Shown: piece after piece, positions 1 through 5,219 of the stretch
Layout of the letters: every line of letters begins with the position of its first letter
Numbering within the stretch: position 1 is the first letter of the stretch
DNA from: an uncultured delta proteobacterium
Lineage (GTDB): Bacteria; Myxococcota_A; Polyangia; Polyangiales; Ga0077539
Reading direction: 5' to 3'
Length of the DNA: 6,517 nt
NCBI GenBank assembly: GCA_903860995.1
Contig: CAIOSS010000234.1
Coordinates: forward strand, 1-6,517
The notes under the pieces: model-generated
The model's database searches: none
Seen by the model: the letters and a program-made list of their open reading frames with translations, nothing else
Told to the model about the DNA's origin: nothing
Program-made: the position numbers and the translations under genes

Positions 1-1
1 C

Positions 2-910
2 GCGCCGGACGCGGGCGCTGTGCTCGCTGCCACGCCGACCGCGGCGGCGGTGGACGCGGGCGCACCCGCCCACACGGCGGTCCATGACGCGGGGGCGCCG
101 GGCGGAGCGCCTGCGGGGCACGCGGGCGTCGCTCGCACACGGGAGACGCTGCGGGCGCTGGAGGCCCTGATGGCGGGCGCCGTGCCGCCGTCGGACTCCT
201 TCGACTACACGACGCTGGCCGAGCCTTGCCTCACGGGCGTGGCGCGCGCCAACGATCGGCGACAGGGCGCGCTCGACGCGGCGCGGGCGGCCGAGGGGCT
301 GCGTCTGCGGCGGGCGGCGGAGGCGCGGCAGGCGTCCCGCGCCCGGCAGTGGCTCGCGATGGCCTGGACCTGGGACCGCGACTGGCGCACCCGCAGCGTC
401 AGCCGCGCGGCGAGCTACGGCTGCTACGACGGCGCCTGGAGCGACGAGCCGCTGGAGACCTGCCCCGGCGAGTGGCGTCGGCGCACCGAGGCGCTCTCGG
501 GCTCGGTGTACCTGCTCGACGGCCAGGCGACGCAGCCCGAGCTGCACCGCCGGGTGGAGGCCGCGGCGGGGGTGCACCCCGAGGCGGAGCAGTTCTGCGA
601 GGTGCGGGACGCGCAGCTCACGTCGGCGCGCTTGACGGTGACCTGCGCGGGCGACGGGCCGGCGGGCTACGAGCTGTGGCTGCCGCGGGAGCTGGCCGCG
701 CCCCCGGGCGGCGCGCTCGCGGGGGTGCTGGTGGGCGACGTGCTGCGGGTCGATGGGCACCGGGTGTTGAAGCGCGAGGCCGACCCCGCGACGGGCCTTG
801 GGGGCGTCGGGCGATGGAGCTTCCAGGAGGTCCCGGCGACGGGGGTGTCGATCGTGGAGCACGCGCGGCGCTGCGCTTTCGCCGCGCCGGGTGCGGCCGC
901 TACCCGGTAG
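2..910 (+). CDS. Partial hypothetical protein, probably exported, with DAGA-repeat linker (5' end missing)
   Basis: I do not recognise this gene. The frame is open back to the window edge (it reads APDAGA before the first possible start, a GTG at 20), so the true start is probably upstream. It ends at TAG 908-910. The visible N-terminal part is a low-complexity Ala/Pro/Gly linker with three DAGA units (about 8-19, 53-64 and 86-97), of the kind that joins a lipoprotein anchor or signal peptide to a folded domain in myxobacterial surface proteins. Next come two Ala/Arg-rich, probably helical stretches, then a C-terminal region with alternating hydrophobic residues (RLTVTC, GVLVGDVLRVDG) that looks like beta structure. 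Six cysteines lie in the folded part (EPCLT, YGCYD, ETCPG, QFCEV, VTCAG, RRCAF), which would allow three disulfides and fits an extracytoplasmic location. Third positions are nearly all G/C, so coding status is solid; function is unknown and export is inferred. Confidence 0.8.
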   Translation, partial: APDAGAVLAATPTAAAVDAGAPAHTAVHDAGAPGGAPAGHAGVARTRETLRALEALMAGAVPPSDSFDYTTLAEPCLTGVARANDRRQGALDAARAAEGLRLRRAAEARQASRARQWLAMAWTWDRDWRTRSVSRAASYGCYDGAWSDEPLETCPGEWRRRTEALSGSVYLLDGQATQPELHRRVEAAAGVHPEAEQFCEVRDAQLTSARLTVTCAGDGPAGYELWLPRELAAPPGGALAGVLVGDVLRVDGHRVLKREADPATGLGGVGRWSFQEVPATGVSIVEHARRCAFAAPGAAATR

Positions 911-1006
911 GGCTCAGCGCCGCGGTGCTGGTCGCTACGGCGCGCCGACAGCGATTGCGAACGACTCTGCACTCCACGCCAACACGACACCCACGGAGAA
1001 TGAGCC

Positions 1007-1023
1007 TCCCCCGGTTTGGGGGA
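1007..1023. terminator. Short G/C hairpin, weak terminator candidate
   Basis: TCCCCC at 1007-1012 and GGGGGA at 1018-1023 are perfect complements around the 5-base loop GGTTT. The hairpin lies about 97 bases after the stop of the + strand gene. No run of T follows on either strand, so it does not meet the usual intrinsic-terminator pattern. It could still act as a transcript-stabilising 3' stem or belong to the repeat-rich island next to it. Confidence 0.3.
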
Positions 1024-1058
1024 ACCTCACCCTCTGCCCTCACGGGTTGTCAGGAGAG

Positions 1059-1206
1059 AAGGGCCGCAAGGGTCGCAAGGGAGCAACGGGCTGGGCGGGC
1101 AGGCGCTCCAACCGACCAGCGCGTGTCGGAGTCCTGCCTTGCTCCTCTATCCTCTCGCGAACCCGATTCGCCAGCGGAACTCCCCCTTGCGACCCTTGCG
1201 ACCCTT
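1059..1206. repeat. 148-base inverted-repeat element with 23-nt arms made of a 9-nt motif
   Basis: The arms at 1059-1081 and 1184-1206 are reverse complements at 22 of 23 positions; the only mismatch is C1064 opposite A1201. Each arm contains tandem copies of the 9-mer GGGTCGCAA or a one-base variant: 1061-1069 and 1070-1078 on the + strand, and 1187-1195 and 1196-1204 as TTGCGACCC. The 102 bases between the arms hold further nested complementarity: 1080-1086 with 1139-1145, 1098-1103 with 1133-1138, 1112-1116 with 1125-1129, and a separate hairpin 1157-1161 with 1167-1171. The whole can be drawn as a long stem closing a branched interior. It could be a dispersed intergenic repeat, a miniature mobile element, or the template of a structured RNA; the sequence alone does not decide. 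No target-site duplication was identified. Confidence 0.7.
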
Positions 1207-1336
1207 GTGGTTCTTCTTGCCTCCGACGCAGTCGCAGCGGTGCCCCAACGAGCGCGGAGACACATCGCGTGGGCAGCGGGCGCTCCCCTCGAAGGGCGAG
1301 ACCGGTGGTCGCAGGCGTGAGCGGGTGCTCCTCAGC

Positions 1337-2830
1337 TCAGCGCAGCGGCACGGTGACCGTGGTGTCCTCCGCGGGGAAGCGCGCGCGGAGGTGCACGGCG
1401 CCGTTGCCGTCGCCGCGGTCGTCGAAGGTCATCGGCGTGACCCACACGTCCCGGGCGCAGTCGTTGGCCGCGCGGCACGCCTCGGCCCGCAGCCGGTGGT
1501 GCACGTAGAACCAGCTCCGCCCGTCGGGGCCCAGCACCGGGCTGCCGTGGCCGAAGGACATCCCTCCCCCCGGCACGATCAGCCGGCCCACCAGGCGCCG
1601 CGGGTTGTCGTACGCGAGCTCCTCCACCGTGGGCGCGGCCGACCAGGCCACGTGGTAGTACGCCGAGTCCCAGGCGCTGCCCGAGTAGAGCGCGTACACG
1701 TAGCGCCCTCGGCGGAAGAGCGACGGCCCCTCGGCGACGCCCCACGAGCGGCCGTCGCGCACCATCGACTCGCCCTGCCGATCGCGCGTGAACGCCAGCT
1801 GCTCGCCGCAGCGCGCGCACGCCCCGCGCAGGCGCGCCTCGGTCGCCGCGTCGTGGGGGTTGGCCACGAAGACCTGCGGCGCGCTCGCGCTGCACCGCAC
1901 GGCCCACGGGTCGGCGGCGTCGAGCTCCACCAGGGAGCTGTGCTCGCCGTGGTTGGACCGCTCCCAGTCGACCCGCGGCGGGGTGTTGGTGAACCACGAG
2001 TACGAGAGCCACCAGCGGCCGTCGAGGGGGTCGCGGAAGACGTCGCCGTCGAGGCGGATGATGTGATGACAGAAGGTCCCCTGGCAGTCGCCGGAGACGC
2101 CATCGAGGCTGCGAGGGAGCGAGCCGCGCAGCGCGCAGGTGCCGACCTGCCCCCCCGCCGGGAGCGGCTCCCAGGGGTGCTCGGCGACGGCGTAGGGGCC
2201 CTCGACGCTGGACGAAGAGGCGAGGTAGAGCCCGCCGTCCTCGCCGTAGGGGGGACACGGCCGCTGCGCGCGGTCGTAGCGGCTGGCGGTGAAGGCCAGC
2301 ATGAAGGCGCCGGGGCGCACCGCCACGAGCTGCGGCGCCCACAGGTGGCAGTAGTGATGTCCGTTGACCTCGATGGAGCCGCCGGGCGTGTGGGGCCGCT
2401 GGAAGGCCGCGCGAGGGAGGCGCGTCCAGCGGACCAGGTCGACGGAGCGGTAGATGGGGAAGTCCCCCTGGTCGACGGTGGCGACGAGGTAGTAGGTGAC
2501 GCCGCCGCCGGGCTGCTCGACGCGAAGCACCGCGGGGTCGGGGTGGTCGCCCGCGAGCACGGGGTTGCGGCCGGTGGCCACCATCGGGGCGACCGGGACG
2601 TCGGGCGCGGCCGCGGGGACGTCCACCCTGGGGACATCACGGGGCCGGGGGATATCGATGGAGACCGGGATATCGATTGAGAACGGTATATCGATTGAGA
2701 CCGGGATGTCCGGAGTGACGGGGACATCGGCGACGGCGGACGCGTCGGGGGCAGCGGGCTGTGGTACGGCGACGCAGCCTGCGAGCAGGGCCAGGGCGAT
2801 GCAGCGCAGCAGCGGGGGAGTGGCGTCCAT
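1337..2830 (-). CDS. GH43-type (five-bladed beta-propeller) glycoside hydrolase lipoprotein
   Basis: This 497-residue protein probably cleaves arabinose- or xylose-containing plant polysaccharides outside the cytoplasm; the exact substrate cannot be read. Residues 1-19 form a lipoprotein signal with an Arg-containing start, a hydrophobic core and the lipobox LAGC (Cys19). Residues 20-85 are a Pro/Asp/Val linker with tandem SIDIP units at about 45-61. The catalytic region follows. DHPDPAV gives the likely catalytic base Asp98, LDGDVF the probable pKa-tuning Asp261, AEGPSLF the likely acid Glu367, and SFGHGSPVLGPDG near 426-437 is a typical GH43 blade motif. Ten cysteines lie in the catalytic part, including a CARC pair at 338-341, which is many for this family and suggests disulfides. 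The gene starts 53 bases after the dienelactone hydrolase gene on the same strand. No Shine-Dalgarno sequence is seen; a TACCCT element lies 12 bases before the ATG. The fold assignment is firm, the subfamily unknown. Confidence 0.88.
   Translation of the reverse strand: MDATPPLLRCIALALLAGCVAVPQPAAPDASAVADVPVTPDIPVSIDIPFSIDIPVSIDIPRPRDVPRVDVPAAAPDVPVAPMVATGRNPVLAGDHPDPAVLRVEQPGGGVTYYLVATVDQGDFPIYRSVDLVRWTRLPRAAFQRPHTPGGSIEVNGHHYCHLWAPQLVAVRPGAFMLAFTASRYDRAQRPCPPYGEDGGLYLASSSSVEGPYAVAEHPWEPLPAGGQVGTCALRGSLPRSLDGVSGDCQGTFCHHIIRLDGDVFRDPLDGRWWLSYSWFTNTPPRVDWERSNHGEHSSLVELDAADPWAVRCSASAPQVFVANPHDAATEARLRGACARCGEQLAFTRDRQGESMVRDGRSWGVAEGPSLFRRGRYVYALYSGSAWDSAYYHVAWSAAPTVEELAYDNPRRLVGRLIVPGGGMSFGHGSPVLGPDGRSWFYVHHRLRAEACRAANDCARDVWVTPMTFDDRGDGNGAVHLRARFPAEDTTVTVPLR
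2652..2705 (-). repeat. 18-nt tandem repeat encoding the SIDIP linker of the GH43 lipoprotein
   Basis: Three 18-nt units (2652-2669, 2670-2687, 2688-2705) differ at only a few positions, with degenerate units continuing at 2706-2723 and beyond. Each encodes six residues (P-V/F-S-I-D-I). The units contain ATCGAT and use codons such as TCA and ATA that are rare in the surrounding GC-rich gene. This part is the spacer between the lipid anchor and the enzyme, so changes in unit number would alter reach without harming the fold. Confidence 0.85.
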
Positions 2831-2842
2831 GGGCGGCGCCGG

Positions 2843-2848
2843 AGGGTA
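2843..2848 (-). promoter_or_regulatory. Possible -10 element of the GH43 gene (TACCCT)
   Basis: TACCCT on the - strand lies 12 bases upstream of the GH43 ATG and is followed by a CTCCGGCGCC-like stretch resembling that found before other starts in the window. If it is used, GH43 can be transcribed apart from the dienelactone hydrolase gene upstream. No convincing -35 element is visible. The assignment rests on position and similarity to the other starts only. Confidence 0.3.
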
Positions 2849-2883
2849 GCGCGATCAGCCCCCCACGGCGCCGTCGAAGGCCC

Positions 2884-3558
2884 TCAGCCCAGGTGCGCCC
2901 GCAGGAAGGCCGCCGTGCGCTCCCACGCCAGCGCCGCCGAGGGCGCGTGGTAGACGTTCGCGTCGCCCTCGCGCATGAACGCGTGGCCCGCGTCGTAGAA
3001 GTGCAGCGCGAAGCTGCGCCCGGCGGCGGTCGCCGCGTCGGCCAGGGCGCGCGGGCGCTCCATCGGGATGATCGGGTCGTGCATGCCGTAGTGGCCCAGC
3101 AGCGCCGCCTCGCAGCGCGACCAGTCGACGTACTCGGGATTCGGCGTCCCGTAGAAGGGCACCGCCGCCGCGAGGCCCGGCGCCCCGCAGGCCGCGGCGA
3201 TGGCCATGGCGCCGCCGAGGCAGAAGCCCGTCACGCCCACCTTGCCGTTGCTGCTGGGCAGCGCGCGCAGGGCGTCGGCCGCGGCGGCGATCACCCGCAC
3301 CGCATCCCGGGTATCGAGCGCGCCGGAGAGCTGCATGGCCTCGGTGGTGTCCGCGGCCACGCGGCCGTCGTAGAGGTCGACCGCGAGCGCGATGAAGCCC
3401 TCCGCGGCGAAGCGCGCGGCCATGTGCTTCATGTCGTCGTTGAGGCCGTACCACTCGTGCGCGATGACGAGGGCCCCGGCGGGGGCGTCGCCCTTGGGGA
3501 GCGCGAGGGCACCGGTCACGGTGCGGCCGGCGGCGGAGAAGGCGAATGGCTGCGTCAT
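2884..3558 (-). CDS. Dienelactone hydrolase family protein
   Basis: This 224-residue cytoplasmic alpha/beta hydrolase belongs to the dienelactone hydrolase family, which opens lactone or ester bonds through a Cys-Asp-His triad. The nucleophile is Cys113 in GFCLGG, the acid is Asp161 in MHDPIIP, and the base is His192 in DAGHAF. Glu35 in AHEWYGL matches the conserved glutamate that holds the resting cysteine. The length is close to the usual 230-240 residues. I chose the ATG at 3558 (MTQPFAF) because the family fold begins directly after it; the 55 extra residues of the longer open frame overlap the divergent phosphatase gene and show no homology. No signal peptide is seen. Nothing nearby encodes chlorocatechol degradation, so the classical substrate is not implied. 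The gene is divergent from the phosphatase at 3626 and lies upstream of the GH43 gene on the same strand. Confidence 0.92.
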   Translation of the reverse strand: MTQPFAFSAAGRTVTGALALPKGDAPAGALVIAHEWYGLNDDMKHMAARFAAEGFIALAVDLYDGRVAADTTEAMQLSGALDTRDAVRVIAAAADALRALPSSNGKVGVTGFCLGGAMAIAAACGAPGLAAAVPFYGTPNPEYVDWSRCEAALLGHYGMHDPIIPMERPRALADAATAAGRSFALHFYDAGHAFMREGDANVYHAPSAALAWERTAAFLRAHLG

Positions 3559-3625
3559 GGTGGCGCTTTGGTACCATGCCCGCCGGGGCGATGGCATCCC
3601 CGGCGACGGTGATAGTCTCCGCGCG
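3559..3625. promoter_or_regulatory. Divergent promoter region with central palindrome
   Basis: This 67-base spacer separates the start codons of the - strand dienelactone hydrolase and the + strand phosphatase. Possible -10 elements are TACCAA on the - strand at 3568-3573 (9 bases before its ATG) and TAGTCT on the + strand at 3613-3618 (7 bases before its ATG). Midway, CGCCGGGG at 3581-3588 is a perfect inverted repeat of CCCCGGCG at 3598-3605, with a 9-base centre. The palindrome covers the place where the -35 contacts of both promoters would fall, so it could be an operator for both genes. This is inference from position; in DNA this rich in G/C an 8-bp arm can arise by chance. Confidence 0.4.
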
Positions 3626-4369
3626 ATGTCAGGACGAACCTTCGCGATCGGGGACATCCACGGCGAGCTCGACCATCTCCGGACGCTGCTCTCGCGCCTG
3701 CCCGACGTGGGGCGCGGCGACACGGTGGTGTTCTTGGGCGACTACATCGACCGCGGCCCGGCCTCGCGGCAGGTCGTCGAGGTGGTGCGCGGGCTCGACC
3801 GCGACGTGGGCTGCAACGTCGTGTGCCTGCGCGGCAACCACGAGGACGCCTGGCTCAAGGTGGTCGACGAGGGCTGGCCCGGCTTCGTGATGCCCCCGGG
3901 CAACGGGTGCCTCGCCACGATGCGCTCGTACACGGGCGGGGGGATGGACGGCCCGCGCTCCAAGGAGGAGCTGCTCTCGCTGCTCACCGGGCGCTTCTTC
4001 CCCGACGAGACCATCGCGTGGTTTCGCACGCTGCAGCTCTGGTACGAGGACGAGCACGCCATCTACGTGCACGCGGGCCTCTGCATCGACGACGAGGGGA
4101 AGTACCCGCACCCGCGCTACGCCCTCCAGCCCACGGCGCTGCTCTGGACGCGCACCGAGGCCTTCTTCCGCAACTACCGCGGCAAGCGAGTGGTCGTCGG
4201 CCACACGCACACCATGGAGCTGCCGCAAGAGATCTCGACCTACACCGTCGACGACCCGACGGACCTCTGGGCGGGCCCCGCGGTGGTGGCCATCGACACC
4301 GGCTGCGGCCGTGAGGGCTTCCTCACCGCCGTCGAGCTGCCGTCGATGACCGTGTACGAGTCTCGCTGA
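3626..4369 (+). CDS. PPP-family metallophosphoesterase (serine/threonine phosphatase-like)
   Basis: This 247-residue protein is a cytoplasmic two-metal phosphoesterase of the PPP superfamily, the group that includes bacterial PrpA/PrpB-type protein phosphatases and ApaH. All core motifs are present in order: GDIHG (9-13; Asp10, His12), GDYIDRG (38-44; Asp39, Asp42, Arg43), GNHE (70-73; Asn71, His72), VHAGL (148-152; His149), and VVGHTH (190-195; His193), followed by the family's AIDTGCG near 222-228. I chose the ATG at 3626 because the GDIHG strand starts eight residues in; the longer open frame runs back into the dienelactone hydrolase gene. There is no Shine-Dalgarno sequence, and TAGTCT lies 7 bases upstream. 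The stop is 4 bases from the stop of the convergent hydrolase gene. Whether the substrate is a phosphoprotein or a small nucleotide cannot be told from sequence. Confidence 0.93.
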   Translation: MSGRTFAIGDIHGELDHLRTLLSRLPDVGRGDTVVFLGDYIDRGPASRQVVEVVRGLDRDVGCNVVCLRGNHEDAWLKVVDEGWPGFVMPPGNGCLATMRSYTGGGMDGPRSKEELLSLLTGRFFPDETIAWFRTLQLWYEDEHAIYVHAGLCIDDEGKYPHPRYALQPTALLWTRTEAFFRNYRGKRVVVGHTHTMELPQEISTYTVDDPTDLWAGPAVVAIDTGCGREGFLTAVELPSMTVYESR

Positions 4370-4373
4370 TCGT

Positions 4374-5219
4374 TCAGCCGAGCAGGTAGCGCTCCAGGGC
4401 GTCGGCGACCGCGTCCGGCTGCTCCTCCCACATGCCCGACGCGGCGCCCGCGACCAGCTCCCAGCGCGCGTCGCGAATCTGCCGCATGAGCTGGTGCCCC
4501 AGGGCCTGCGACGTCGGCCGCGCCCGGTCGCCCCACATCACCACCGTGGGCGCGCGCACCTTGGCGAGCTTGGGGCCCAGCGCCGACACGTCGAGCACCG
4601 CGCGCTGCATCGTCCGCCACGCGCACTCCCGCGCCTCCGGCGGATAGAACTGCTCGTACCAGGCGTCGACCACCGCGCGGTCGTAGCGGTACCCCGGCGC
4701 GAACACCTCCTTGCTGAAGTGCGCGTGGAACATCCCCCGCCCGAACCACTGCTTGAACACCAGCGAGCCCAGCACGGGGATGGCCGGCAGGCGCGTCCCG
4801 AGGCTGCGCTCCGCGGGCGCCGAGACCGGGTGCATCAGGGCGAGCCGGTCGACGATCTCCGGGTGGTCCGCCGCGAGGGTGATGGCGATGCCCGCGCCGA
4901 GGGAGTGCCCCGCGACGTGCGCCCGCGCGGCCCCGGCGCCCGCGAGCAGGTCGCAGAGCGTCTCGGCGAAGGCCTCGCGGGTGAACGCGTAGCGCGTGGG
5001 CTTCTCGCTCGCCCCGAAGCCCGGGAGGTCGGGCACGATCACCCGGAAGCGCTGGGCCAGCCGCGGGAGCACCCGACGCCACGCGCGGTGATCGGCGAAT
5101 ACGTCGTGGAGTAAGAGTAGGGCGGGACCGCGGCCCATCTCCTGGTAGTGCACGCGCACGCCCCGCAGCAGGAGGTCGCGGCTCTCGGCCTCCGGAATCA
5201 GGGGATCGGAGGGGGGCAT
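4374..5219 (-). CDS. Alpha/beta hydrolase fold protein lacking the catalytic His, coupled to bioB
   Basis: This 281-residue protein has the alpha/beta hydrolase fold: LLLLHD (34-39) at the oxyanion strand, PDLPGFGASEKP (63-74), the nucleophile elbow GHSLGAG with Ser106, and VVMWGD with the likely acid Asp231. In this family the base is a histidine in a GxGH....E.P motif near the end. Here the segment reads GAASGMWEEQP, with Ser261 at the His position. The usual HG of the oxyanion hole is HD (38-39). It may be a non-catalytic or altered member, or may take its histidine from elsewhere. The ATG follows the bioB stop without a gap (TGAATG), so translation is probably coupled. Such a place could suit a BioH-like pimeloyl-ACP methyl ester esterase, but the missing histidine argues against assigning that role. 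It ends 4 bases from the convergent phosphatase gene. Confidence 0.88.
   Translation of the reverse strand: MPPSDPLIPEAESRDLLLRGVRVHYQEMGRGPALLLLHDVFADHRAWRRVLPRLAQRFRVIVPDLPGFGASEKPTRYAFTREAFAETLCDLLAGAGAARAHVAGHSLGAGIAITLAADHPEIVDRLALMHPVSAPAERSLGTRLPAIPVLGSLVFKQWFGRGMFHAHFSKEVFAPGYRYDRAVVDAWYEQFYPPEARECAWRTMQRAVLDVSALGPKLAKVRAPTVVMWGDRARPTSQALGHQLMRQIRDARWELVAGAASGMWEEQPDAVADALERYLLG

Larger units (their letters stand above)
911..1336. other. Non-coding intergenic stretch of about 430 bases
   Basis: No convincing gene lies here. Open frames cross it on both strands, but they are Arg/Gly/Pro/Cys-rich low-complexity translations of a 9-nt repeat (GRKGRKG, CDPCDPC, LRPLRPL) and show no domain. 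The flanking genes are the end of the + strand gene at 910 and the end of the - strand GH43 gene at 1337, so this is a convergent 3'-3' spacer. It is far longer than the other spacers in the window (0 to 67 bases). It looks less GC-rich than the genes and holds a G/C hairpin near 1007-1023 and a structured inverted-repeat element at 1059-1206, described separately. Bases 1207-1336 show nothing I can name. Confidence 0.7.

Noticed and set aside
1061..1204. CRISPR-like array from repeated 9-mers
   Set aside because: The units are too short, are contiguous without spacers, and occur in opposite orientations; no cas gene is nearby.
1050..1265. 71-codon - strand open frame within the inverted-repeat stretch
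   Set aside because: Its sequence is made of the repeat arms (VARVARG, LATLAAL) and has no independent sign of coding.
226..1320. Second + strand frame overlapping the first gene and the non-coding stretch
   Set aside because: It is Arg/Gly/Ala-rich where it overlaps the first gene and reads through the 9-nt repeat afterwards; the overlapping frame ending at 910 has balanced composition and cysteine-bearing segments.
1016..2680. Long + strand open frame opposite the GH43 gene (554 codons)
   Set aside because: It is antisense to a gene with lipobox, GH43 motifs and catalytic residues. Its translation is Arg/Ala/Val/Gly-rich without domains, as expected for the reverse of a GC-rich gene.
3392..3625. 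78-residue N-terminal extension of the phosphatase
   Set aside because: It lies within the opposite-strand dienelactone hydrolase gene; the phosphatase core begins just after the ATG at 3626.
3559..3723. 55-residue N-terminal extension of the dienelactone hydrolase
   Set aside because: It overlaps the start of the divergent phosphatase and is Ser/Arg/Pro-rich; the family fold begins after the ATG at 3558.
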